A stretch of 25,317 nt of DNA from Oscillospiraceae bacterium (GTDB lineage Bacteria; Bacillota_A; Clostridia; Oscillospirales; Oscillospiraceae): the NCBI GenBank assembly GCA_902795095.1, contig CADBKB010000035.1, positions 1 through 25,317 on the forward strand, given 5' to 3'. Of the stretch, positions 7,809 to 14,742 are shown piece after piece (within the stretch, counting starts at the first letter, position 1; each line of letters begins with the position of its first letter). Under the pieces are notes generated by a model. It was not told where the DNA came from and ran no database searches. It worked only from the letters and a program-made list of their open reading frames with translations. The position numbers and the translations under genes were made by a program.

Positions 7809-8804
7809 TTATTCGCCCAGACCGTAGGTGTCGATGTCCGCCTGGGTGATGGTGGTGGCGTCGAAGCCCTTCTCCTCGGAGATGATCTGCTTGGCGTCGT
7901 TCAGGCCCTCGATGGACTTGCCGGCCTCCAGCGTCTGGATCATTTCGCTGATGACCTCAGCCTGGAAGGGGGAGCACTGGCCGTCGTAATTCCAGTTGCC
8001 TGCGAGCAGCTCGCGAAGCGCCCACTTGTTGCAGTCGAAGCCCATCACGACAACGTCCTTGCCGACGCCGTGGGTGATGCCGGCCTCGTCCAGAGCGGCG
8101 ACAGCGCCCTTGGCCATGCCGTCGTTCTCAGCGTAGATGACATTGAACGGATCGCCGGAGTTGATGACGGACTCCACGATCTTCTTGGCCTCGGCCTCGT
8201 CCCAGGTGGCAGTCTGCTGGACGACCTTGTTCATGGTGCCGGCAGCGAACTGGGCGTCGAGAGCGCCGGTACGGCCGATCTGGGCATCGCTGCCCATGGC
8301 GCCCTGGATGTGGATGACATTGTACTCGGGCAGCTTCTGGTCGAGCAGCCAATTGACGGCGGTCTCGCCTTCCTTGGCCATGTCGGAAACGACGGCAGCC
8401 TCAAACAGGCTCTTGTCGCAGTCGATCATGCGGTCGAACAGGAAAACCTTGGTGCCGGCGGCCTGCGCGTCCTTCAGGACAGCGTCCCAGCCGGTGGTCT
8501 CAGCGGCGGAGATCAGCAGGTAGTCCACGCCGTCGGTGATGAACTGGCGGGCGGCGCTGAGCTGCTCGTCGTTCTTGATGCTGTAGGAGAACTTGGCGTC
8601 ATAGCCGTTGGCCTCGGTGAACACAGCCTGGAAGTTGTTGACATTGGCTTCACGGTAACCGGACTCGGAGGGGGGATTGTTGACAACGCCGACCTTGATG
8701 AGTGCGGAGCCGGCATCAGCGGCCTGCTCGGCGGGCTTTGCTGCGCATGCGCACAGGGCGAAAACCATGACCAGCGCAAGCAGAAGAGCAACGATCTTTT
8801 TCAT
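7809..8804 (-). CDS. Sugar ABC transporter substrate-binding lipoprotein, YtfQ-like
   Basis: Extracytoplasmic sugar-binding protein of the type 1 periplasmic-binding (ribose/galactofuranose) family, 331 aa. The signal peptide is MKKIVALLLALVMVFALCAC with a lipobox ending at Cys20, so it is membrane-anchored outside the cell. The mature part starts IKVGVVNNPPSESGYREAN and carries YLLISAAETTGWDAVL, FLFDRMIDCD and VIYAENDGMAKGA, which parallel YtfQ segments. GAGGAAG lies 6 nt before the ATG at 8804. It is first in its operon, with its own promoter at 8859-8887. The ligand is probably a furanose sugar (galactofuranose or arabinofuranose type), inferred only from family resemblance. Confidence 0.9.
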   Translation of the reverse strand: MKKIVALLLALVMVFALCACAAKPAEQAADAGSALIKVGVVNNPPSESGYREANVNNFQAVFTEANGYDAKFSYSIKNDEQLSAARQFITDGVDYLLISAAETTGWDAVLKDAQAAGTKVFLFDRMIDCDKSLFEAAVVSDMAKEGETAVNWLLDQKLPEYNVIHIQGAMGSDAQIGRTGALDAQFAAGTMNKVVQQTATWDEAEAKKIVESVINSGDPFNVIYAENDGMAKGAVAALDEAGITHGVGKDVVVMGFDCNKWALRELLAGNWNYDGQCSPFQAEVISEMIQTLEAGKSIEGLNDAKQIISEEKGFDATTITQADIDTYGLGE

Positions 8805-8858
8805 GATTCTTCCTCACATTCTTAAAGTAGTATTCGGGCATACCTCTGCCCTGAGTCA

Positions 8859-8887
8859 ATAAAACCATGAAAAAGTGCCGGTGTCAA
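8859..8887 (-). promoter_or_regulatory. Promoter of the sugar transporter operon
   Basis: On the minus strand: a perfect TTGACA (8887-8882), a 17-base spacer and TTTTAT (8864-8859, 4 of 6). The expected start site gives a leader of about 45-50 nt before the binding-protein ATG. The region upstream (8888-9010) is the natural place for the adjacent AraC-type response regulator to bind; no clear site could be assigned by eye. Confidence 0.65.
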
Positions 8888-9010
8888 CTGTTTTCGGACC
8901 TTGGAAAAAAAGATTGTAGGAATAGATAAATGCGTCGAAATCAATTTGACGGACGCGAAAGAAAAAGGTTGGATTATTTAAGATTTCCCGGAGAGAATCA
9001 AGAAATCGCA

Positions 9011-9994
9011 TCAATACTCCCTGGCCTCGATGAACTCGGTGGTCAGACGGGCCGCGGTGAAGCTGTTTTCTTCCATATAGATCATTTTCGGCGGCGTATC
9101 GCCCTCCTCCAGCTGACGGATGATCTCTGCGACCTGGTTGCCGTGGAGGGGGTTGCACTCCACGCACAGGTCGATTTTTCCGTTGAGGCAGAATTCCATG
9201 GCTTCCCGCACCGCGTCGAAGGAGACGATGGTCACATCGCCGAGGGGACCGTAGGTGACGCCCACCTCGTTCAGGGCACGGATGGCGCCGAAGGTCATAT
9301 TGTCGTTTTCGGAATATATGACGTCGAATTCCTGCCCGGACTGCAGGAAATCCCGCACCAGCTCATAGGCCTTGGCCTCGGTGTACTCTCCCTTGAGCTG
9401 GGCGACGATCTCCCAGTTGTCGTGAGCGGCCACGCCGTCCTCCAGCGCCTTGGTGCGCATGAGCTGGGCGGTGGCAAAATCGGTGCCCTGGATATGGAGA
9501 ATGCGGACCGGATCCTCGGTCCGGTCTTTCAGCTTCTTGTCCAGCCACTGCACGGCGGTGCGGCCCTCGGCGTAGAAATCCGAGCCCACCCAGCAGGTGT
9601 ACAGCGAGTCGTCCTCCACCTGGATCTGCCGGTCGATGATGATGACGGGGATCCCGGCGTCGCGGGCCTCCTCGAGAACGCTGTCCCAGCCGTACTCGGA
9701 GATGGGGGCGATGACGATGTAGTCCACCTCCTGCTGGATGAAATTGCGGATGGCCAGGAACTGGTTTTCCTGCTTCTGCTTGGCATTGTCCATCAGAAGC
9801 TCGAAGCCGTTTTCCTCACACAGGGCCTCGGACATGGATTTTGTGTTGGCGATGCGCCAGTCGGATTCCGAGCCCACCTGGGAAAAGCCCACGCGGATCA
9901 GATTCTGGGGCTGTGCGGGCTCGCGGATCTGCTTGCGGCACCCGCTGCACAGCAGCAGGCACAGGATCAGGATCAGAATGTACGGTTTTCTCAT
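9011..9994 (-). CDS. YtfQ-like sugar-binding lipoprotein encoded with a two-component system (probable sensor subunit)
   Basis: The 327-aa type 1 periplasmic-binding protein is strikingly like E. coli YtfQ at the mature start (IRVGFSQVGSESDWRIANT) and in QKQENQFLAIRNFI, IVIAPISEYGWDSVL and VIIIDRQI. The signal peptide ends LLLCSGC with lipidated Cys19 expected (an unusual Cys at -3). It starts within the histidine kinase gene's stop codon (ATGA, 9991-9994), so the two are translationally coupled. It lies outside the transporter operon, which has its own binding protein and promoter. The natural reading is a ligand receptor that presents sugar to the kinase's extracellular domain, as described for XylFII-LytS-type systems in clostridia. 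The role is inferred from gene order. A transporter auxiliary is the alternative. Confidence 0.85.
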   Translation of the reverse strand: MRKPYILILILCLLLCSGCRKQIREPAQPQNLIRVGFSQVGSESDWRIANTKSMSEALCEENGFELLMDNAKQKQENQFLAIRNFIQQEVDYIVIAPISEYGWDSVLEEARDAGIPVIIIDRQIQVEDDSLYTCWVGSDFYAEGRTAVQWLDKKLKDRTEDPVRILHIQGTDFATAQLMRTKALEDGVAAHDNWEIVAQLKGEYTEAKAYELVRDFLQSGQEFDVIYSENDNMTFGAIRALNEVGVTYGPLGDVTIVSFDAVREAMEFCLNGKIDLCVECNPLHGNQVAEIIRQLEEGDTPPKMIYMEENSFTAARLTTEFIEAREY

Positions 9995-11418
9995 AGCTGT
10001 TCCTCCGCGCTGGGGCAGTAGGGGAGTTGGATGCGGACGGTGGTGCCGATGTTCTCCTCGCTGGCGATGTCGAAACGGAAGCTGTCGCCGTAGGTCAGCT
10101 TGAGGCGCTGCCATACGGCGAACACGCCGAAGCCCGGCGCGTCGCTGGAGCCCAGGGTGCCCAGGATGCGCTCCAGAGTCTCCGGGGACATGCCGGCGCC
10201 GGTATCGCTGACGGTGAGCAGCACGTCGCCGCCCTCCATCGTGCCCTTGACCTGGATGGTGCCGATGCCCCGCTTGAGCTTGATCCCGTGATAGATGGCG
10301 TTCTCCACCAGGGGCTGCAGCGTCATCTTGGGGATGGTGGTATTCTCCACGGCGGGGCTGACGTCGATGGAATAGCGCAGGATATCCTGGTAGCGGACCT
10401 GCTGGATCTCCAGATAGCTCTTGACGTGCTGGATCTCCTCGCTGAGCTGGATGATCTCCTTGCCGTTGGAAAGGAAGGAGCGGAAATAGGTCGACAGACT
10501 GGAGACCATCTCCACGGCCTCGGTGTTTTTCTTCGTCTCCACGAGCCAGACGATGGCGTCGAGGGTGTTGTAGAGAAAATGAGGATTGATCTGCGCCTGA
10601 AGCAGCGACAGCTCCATGCTGCGCAGACGGGCCTGCTCCCGGTGGGTCAGCTCGATCTGGTCGTGGAGCTGGCTGACCATCTCCTCCAGGGAGTCGCTCA
10701 GGGTCTGCAGCTTGTCGTCGTGGGCCGGCACCGGCTCCCGGGCGGTCAGATCGCCCTGGCCGATCTCCTGCACCCGCTCATAGAGGGCGTCGATGGGCTG
10801 GGTGATGCTCTTGGAAACCCGGATCACGCGGCGGACGGACAGGGCGATCATCACAAGCATCAGCGCCAGGGCCGAGAAAATGGAAGCGGTGCGCCACGTG
10901 TCCATGGTCTGCCGCAGATCCGCCAGCTCGCCGGCCTCATAATAGAGGTAGGTATACATGTATTTCTGGATCAGCTCGGTGATGACATAGATGTTGTTCT
11001 CCAGCTGAGCCATGCGCTGATCGTAGCCGTTGGTATAGATGAGCTCGTTGATGCAGTCTGAGAGGTTTTCCGTCAGATTCAGCGCGCTGTGGATGGTTTT
11101 GCGGCTGTCCTTGTTGCGGGAGGCGGCGTAGAGCGTTTCCGCCAGGGCCTTGGCCTCCGATACCTCATCCAGGGGAAGATCCGTGTCGCTGCCGGTGACG
11201 AAGTGGTACATCTTCAGGTCCACCTCGTCCTTGAAGTTCTGGTTGAAGGTGGAGACGGTGGTGATGTTGTTGATGACCTTCTCGTACTGGGTGCTGTAGA
11301 CAAGGAAGAGGATGAACAGGACCAGGCACAGAAAGCACATGGGCACGAATACCGCCAGGCTCATGCTCCAGAGCTTGCTCGTGATGGACTGCTTCTCTGG
11401 CAGATGTTTCTTTTTCAT
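9991..11418 (-). CDS. YesM-type sensor histidine kinase
   Basis: Membrane histidine kinase, 475 aa. TM1 is at about 20-41 and TM2 at about 177-198; they enclose an extracellular domain of about 135 residues that looks helical. A HAMP-like stretch (about 199-250) follows, then the His_kinase domain with QINPHFLYNTLD and phospho-acceptor His280. The ATPase domain has the N-box LVENAIYHG (Asn373) and G1 box DTGAGM (405-410). The second glycine box reads GFGVFAVWQRLKLTYG rather than the usual GIGLxNVxxRL, a mild deviation. Its ATG overlaps the response-regulator stop (ATGA, 11415-11418), and its own stop overlaps the binding-protein start. It should phosphorylate the adjacent YesN-type regulator on sugar binding by the partner lipoprotein (inferred). 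Confidence 0.93.
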   Translation of the reverse strand: MKKKHLPEKQSITSKLWSMSLAVFVPMCFLCLVLFILFLVYSTQYEKVINNITTVSTFNQNFKDEVDLKMYHFVTGSDTDLPLDEVSEAKALAETLYAASRNKDSRKTIHSALNLTENLSDCINELIYTNGYDQRMAQLENNIYVITELIQKYMYTYLYYEAGELADLRQTMDTWRTASIFSALALMLVMIALSVRRVIRVSKSITQPIDALYERVQEIGQGDLTAREPVPAHDDKLQTLSDSLEEMVSQLHDQIELTHREQARLRSMELSLLQAQINPHFLYNTLDAIVWLVETKKNTEAVEMVSSLSTYFRSFLSNGKEIIQLSEEIQHVKSYLEIQQVRYQDILRYSIDVSPAVENTTIPKMTLQPLVENAIYHGIKLKRGIGTIQVKGTMEGGDVLLTVSDTGAGMSPETLERILGTLGSSDAPGFGVFAVWQRLKLTYGDSFRFDIASEENIGTTVRIQLPYCPSAEEQL

Positions 11419-13013
11419 TTCGAGTTCTTTTCTCCGGCCCGGTAATTCCGGGGGGTGCAGCCCTGGGTTTTCTTGAAAACAAAGCTGAAATAGCGCGGAT
11501 CCTTGTAGCCCACCTCGTAGGCGATCTCGCCGGAGCGCTTGCCGGTGTTGCGCAGCAGGTGCTTTGCCTTATCCATGCGCTTCTGGGTCAGGTATTCAAC
11601 GAAAGAAATGCCCATCTTCTGGCTGAAGACCGCGCTGAGGTAGTTGGCGCTGATGTTGATGGCCTTTGCCACCACATTGAGGGAGATGGATTCGTCGGAA
11701 TAGTTCTGGTCTATGAACTTGATGGCGTTTTCGATGATGCTGCTGTTCTGCTTCTGGGATTCATCGTCGCGGACCTGCAGGGCAAGCTCCAGGACCCTGG
11801 CGATGTAGACGCGCAGCTGCTCGTCGCCCATGTCGATGGCCATGGGCGGCAGCTCCAGGGGCTCGGTGCTGCAGCCCATGGTCTGCAGGGCGGCGATGGC
11901 GTTGATGCGAACGCTCACCATCAGATAGTGGCGGAAGAGCATCGAGCGCAGGGCCTCGCCCAGCTTGTCCATCAGATCGCTGGTGAAGCCGTCGATCTCG
12001 TTTTTCATGCCGCTCTGGATAAAGCTCCGCAGCACCATCGGATCGAAGGGACCGGAGTCGATCAGGTCCTGGCTCCGGCCCTCGGCGGGATAGGCGGCGG
12101 CCGCCTCCTGGGTGAGCACATGCTGTCCCTGGAGCATATGGCGCAGGGACAGCAGATGGTTGACCTGGGCGAAGCAGGCGGGGAGCTCCTCCAGCGTCGC
12201 CACCGGGATCCCGACGGCCACGTACCAGTCCAGAGGCACCGTGGTCATTTCGCACCGGCGCTGAATGGTCTCCACGCAGCGGCGGGTCAGCTCCGCCTGG
12301 CTTTGCTTGTCGCCCTTGATGAGCACGGCGTAGCTGAACAGATTCCAGCGGAACAGGATCTGCTCCGGACGGCGCAGCAGATCCTGGATCAGCTCGTCGT
12401 AAAGCATGGCGACGGACTCGGAGTATTCGGATTTGGCCACTCCGGGCTGGAGGGTAAACAGCACGAGGTTATAGCCCGCGGCCTCCAGATTGATGTCCAG
12501 ATCCCGGGCCTGCCTGCGGGCCTCGGCGGCGGACAGGGAGCCGTCGGTCAGATGCTCGAAGAAGATGCGGCGGGAATAGTGCTCGTACTCCCGGGTCTCC
12601 TGGCTGTATTTGCGCAGGAAGCTGTGCTGCTCCTGCTCCTCCTCGATGCGGCGCTTCGTCTGCTCCAGGGCGCGGATCATGGGGACGCGCAGCACCGGCT
12701 TGACCAGGTACTGGTCCACATGCACCTCGATGGCCTGCTGGGCAAATTTGAAGTCGTCATAACCGCTGATGATGATGATTTTCGTGTTGGGCAGCTCCCG
12801 GCTGACGATACGGCTGATCTCCAGCCCGTCCATGAAGGGCATCTTGATGTCGGTGATGAGAATGTCCGGCTTGATCTTGCGGATCATGGGCAGCGCCATC
12901 TCGCCGTCGGAGGCCTCGCCGGCCAGGACGAAGCCGTACTCCTCCCAGGGGATATTGTCGCGAAGGCCCTCGCGCACGATGCTTTCGTCTTCAATCAGGA
13001 ATACTTTCAGCAT
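11415..13013 (-). CDS. YesN-type response regulator with AraC DNA-binding domain
   Basis: Transcription regulator of 532 aa. The receiver domain (1 to about 120) has the acidic pair Glu8-Asp9, phospho-acceptor Asp55 in LITDIKMPFMDG, Ser83 in IIIISGYDDF and Lys105 in YLVKP. A long middle region without clear motifs follows. The last ~105 residues are an AraC-type double helix-turn-helix: ISLNVVAKAINISANYLSAVF and SGEIAYEVGYKDPRYFSFVFKKTQG. The ATG at 13013 (MLKVFLIEDE) is the receiver start, with GAGGG upstream; codons upstream in frame lack the family pattern and cross the promoter. It is first in a three-gene unit (regulator, kinase, binding protein) and likely activates the transporter operon that follows. 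Confidence 0.94.
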   Translation of the reverse strand: MLKVFLIEDESIVREGLRDNIPWEEYGFVLAGEASDGEMALPMIRKIKPDILITDIKMPFMDGLEISRIVSRELPNTKIIIISGYDDFKFAQQAIEVHVDQYLVKPVLRVPMIRALEQTKRRIEEEQEQHSFLRKYSQETREYEHYSRRIFFEHLTDGSLSAAEARRQARDLDINLEAAGYNLVLFTLQPGVAKSEYSESVAMLYDELIQDLLRRPEQILFRWNLFSYAVLIKGDKQSQAELTRRCVETIQRRCEMTTVPLDWYVAVGIPVATLEELPACFAQVNHLLSLRHMLQGQHVLTQEAAAAYPAEGRSQDLIDSGPFDPMVLRSFIQSGMKNEIDGFTSDLMDKLGEALRSMLFRHYLMVSVRINAIAALQTMGCSTEPLELPPMAIDMGDEQLRVYIARVLELALQVRDDESQKQNSSIIENAIKFIDQNYSDESISLNVVAKAINISANYLSAVFSQKMGISFVEYLTQKRMDKAKHLLRNTGKRSGEIAYEVGYKDPRYFSFVFKKTQGCTPRNYRAGEKNSK

Positions 13014-13066
13014 AATCGGTCCCTCGGCGCGCCATGGGGCGCACCTTCTTTCGTATTTTTTGTTCA

Positions 13067-13096
13067 AGTATAACATAGATGCCGCGCGGAAGACAA
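13067..13096 (-). promoter_or_regulatory. Promoter of the response regulator-kinase-sensor operon
   Basis: On the minus strand TATACT (13072-13067) is preceded by TGT, giving an extended -10, with TTGTCT (13096-13091) 18 bases upstream. It sits 53 bases before the regulator start codon. It lies about 40 bases from the divergent promoter at 13139-13167. Confidence 0.55.
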
Positions 13097-13138
13097 GAAA
13101 TACTTTGCGTTTTTGAAAAAACACGGCGTTGGAGGCCA

Positions 13139-13167
13139 TTGACAAATCCACGGCGGTTGTGTAAACT
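13139..13167 (+). promoter_or_regulatory. Promoter for the two small membrane-protein genes
   Basis: A perfect TTGACA (13139-13144), a 17-base spacer and TAAACT (13162-13167, 4 of 6). It is 51 bases before the ATG at 13219. Confidence 0.65.
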
Positions 13168-13218
13168 GAAAATGATCATTGTCCCACTGATTCACTATCA
13201 AGCAATGGAGGACCAAAC

Positions 13219-13614
13219 ATGGCATGTTTTCTTGTTTCCGCCGCTGAGGCGGTCGTGGTAAGCGCCACAGCGAAGATCCTGGAAAAAAGAGAAAAGAAAG
13301 AGCTTTCCCGCACCGGCGTTGTGGAGGCCCATAAGATCCCCTTCTCCCGCAAGCTGCGCTGGCTTTCCAACCTGCAGTGGGGCGGCAGCGCCCTGCTGGC
13401 CTTCGAGCACCTGTGGCATGGGGAGATCGTCCCCTGGGCGCCCTTCCTGACCGCCATGTCCGACCGGGCGGCCACCGGGGAAATGCTGCATGAGATGGCC
13501 ACCGTGGGCATCGCCATGGCGGCGCTGACCACAGCCGTCTGGCTGGGGATGCTGGCGGTATCCGCCGTGCTTGAGAAGCGGGCGAGCAGGCAGCCGCTGG
13601 TCCCGGAGCTCTGA
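13219..13614 (+). CDS. Small membrane protein of unknown function (first of a pair)
   Basis: I do not recognise this 131-aa protein. It begins MACFLVSAAEAVVV, a moderately hydrophobic stretch, followed by a charged segment KILEKREKKELS. Further hydrophobic segments lie at about 55-80 (containing FEHLWHGEIVPWAPF) and 93-117 (ATVGIAMAALTTAVWLGMLAVSAV, where a membrane helix is likely). Two short charged tails flank it. GGAGG at 13207-13211 lies 7 nt before the ATG. The next gene begins 1 nt after its TGA stop, so the two are one operon and their products may act together. Codon use and GC content match the surrounding chromosome, with no sign of recent transfer. No function can be assigned. Confidence 0.75.
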   Translation: MACFLVSAAEAVVVSATAKILEKREKKELSRTGVVEAHKIPFSRKLRWLSNLQWGGSALLAFEHLWHGEIVPWAPFLTAMSDRAATGEMLHEMATVGIAMAALTTAVWLGMLAVSAVLEKRASRQPLVPEL

Positions 13615-13615
13615 G

Positions 13616-13927
13616 ATGACGCTGCTCGTCACGGTGTTCGCCGCCGTCATCTGCACTGCGCTCTGGTATAAAAACGCGCCCGAGAGCAAGATGCAGCTTG
13701 GCGTGCTGTGCTGGCTGTACTGGGGCGCCTCGCTGATGTGGCTGGTGGACGCGATCTTCGAGTACATGGAGCTGGGGGCGGCATACTTTACCCCCACCCC
13801 GGAGGACCTGCTCAACGATCTGTTCCTGGGCCTGAGCGCGGTGGCGCTGGGGCTCGTCATCTGGATCGTGGCGCTTCTCATCAAGGATCCCAGGGGCGTG
13901 CTCAAGGCGAAGCTCTATAAGAAATAA
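13616..13927 (+). CDS. Small membrane protein of unknown function (second of a pair)
   Basis: A 103-aa protein that I do not recognise. It appears to have three membrane segments: residues 1-17 (MTLLVTVFAAVICTALW), about 26-46 (LGVLCWLYWGASLMWLVDAIF) and about 72-94 (LGLSAVALGLVIWIVALLI). A short acidic loop with YFTPTPEDLL lies between the second and third, and the tail is basic (KAKLYKK). The ATG at 13616 is supported by GGAG at 13605-13608 and a 1-nt gap from the previous stop; an in-frame start at 13571 would overlap the upstream gene. A strong terminator follows directly. Size and pairing suggest a small two-component membrane complex, but nothing in sequence says what it does. Confidence 0.75.
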   Translation: MTLLVTVFAAVICTALWYKNAPESKMQLGVLCWLYWGASLMWLVDAIFEYMELGAAYFTPTPEDLLNDLFLGLSAVALGLVIWIVALLIKDPRGVLKAKLYKK

Positions 13928-13933
13928 TCGTGC

Positions 13934-13970
13934 AAGCGGTCCTGTGCCCGACGGACAGGACCGCTTTTTT
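13934..13970 (+). terminator. Rho-independent terminator before larB
   Basis: AAGCGGTCCTGT (13934-13945) pairs perfectly over 12 bp with ACAGGACCGCTT (13955-13966); with the end of the stem there are six Ts at 13965-13970. The larB ribosome site starts only 2 bases later, so larBC lacks room for a promoter after it. Either read-through or a promoter inside the preceding gene must supply larBC. Confidence 0.85.
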
Positions 13971-13986
13971 ACAGGGGAGGACCCTT

Positions 13987-14742
13987 ATGCAAACTGAGAT
14001 CAAAAAGCTGCTGCAGTCGGTCCGGGACGGCGAGACCTCCGTGGACGACGCCCTGCTCCGGCTGAAAACGCAGCCCTTTGCCGACCTTGGCTTTGCCCGG
14101 GTGGACCTGCACCGGGCCGCCCGGCAGGGCAGCGCCGAGGTGGTCTACGGCGCATCCAAGACGCCGGCGCAGATCCTGGCCATCGTGAACACGATGCGCG
14201 AGAACGGGCAGGAGCGGGTGCTCATCACCCGGCTGAGCCCGGAGGCGGCGCAGGTCCTGCAGCGGGACCTGGAGCTTCGCTACTGGCCCGCGGCCCGGTT
14301 CGGCCTGGTGGGACAGATGCCGGAGCCAGACGGCCTGGGCACGGTGGTGGTCGCCACCGGCGGCACCAGCGATATCCCCGTTGCCGAGGAGGCCGCCCTC
14401 ACCGCCGAGGCCCTGGGCAACCGGGTCACGCGGTTGTACGACGTGGGCGTGGCGGGGCTGCACCGCCTGCTCGCGGAGAAGGAAACGGTCATGACCGCCA
14501 GCGTGATCATCGCGGTGGCGGGCATGGAGGGCGCCCTGGCCAGCGTGGTGGGCGGTCTGGCGGACTGCCCGGTGATCGCCGTGCCCACCTCCGTGGGCTA
14601 CGGGGCCAGCTTCGGCGGCCTGTCGGCATTGCTGGCTATGCTCAATTCCTGCGCCAGCGGCGTGGCGGTCGTCAATATTGACAATGGCTTCGGCGCAGGC
14701 TTCCTCGCCGGCCGGATCAACCATATGGAGGCGAAACGATGA
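13987..14742 (+). CDS. larB: LarB, nickel-pincer cofactor biosynthesis (pyridinium dicarboxylate mononucleotide synthase)
   Basis: LarB carboxylates and hydrolyses nicotinic acid adenine dinucleotide, the first step of nickel-pincer nucleotide synthesis for lactate racemase (LarA) and related enzymes. The 251-aa product has the family's N-terminal part (LLQSVRDGETSVDDALLRLK, then DLGFARVDLHRAARQG, then EVVYGASKTP). Its PurE-like C-terminal half has VVVATGGTSDIPVAEEAA, VAGMEGALASVVGGL and PTSVGYGASFGGLSALLAML. AGGGGAGG precedes the ATG at 13987. Its TGA overlaps the larC start (ATGA, 14739-14742). larE (sulphur insertion) and larA are not in the window. Confidence 0.93.
   Translation: MQTEIKKLLQSVRDGETSVDDALLRLKTQPFADLGFARVDLHRAARQGSAEVVYGASKTPAQILAIVNTMRENGQERVLITRLSPEAAQVLQRDLELRYWPAARFGLVGQMPEPDGLGTVVVATGGTSDIPVAEEAALTAEALGNRVTRLYDVGVAGLHRLLAEKETVMTASVIIAVAGMEGALASVVGGLADCPVIAVPTSVGYGASFGGLSALLAMLNSCASGVAVVNIDNGFGAGFLAGRINHMEAKR

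Noticed and set aside
8932..8956. GCGTC-N15-GACGC inverted repeat as an operator or terminator between the sensor and transporter operons
   Set aside because: The arms are only 5 bp with a long spacer and no good T-tract; chance is a fair explanation.
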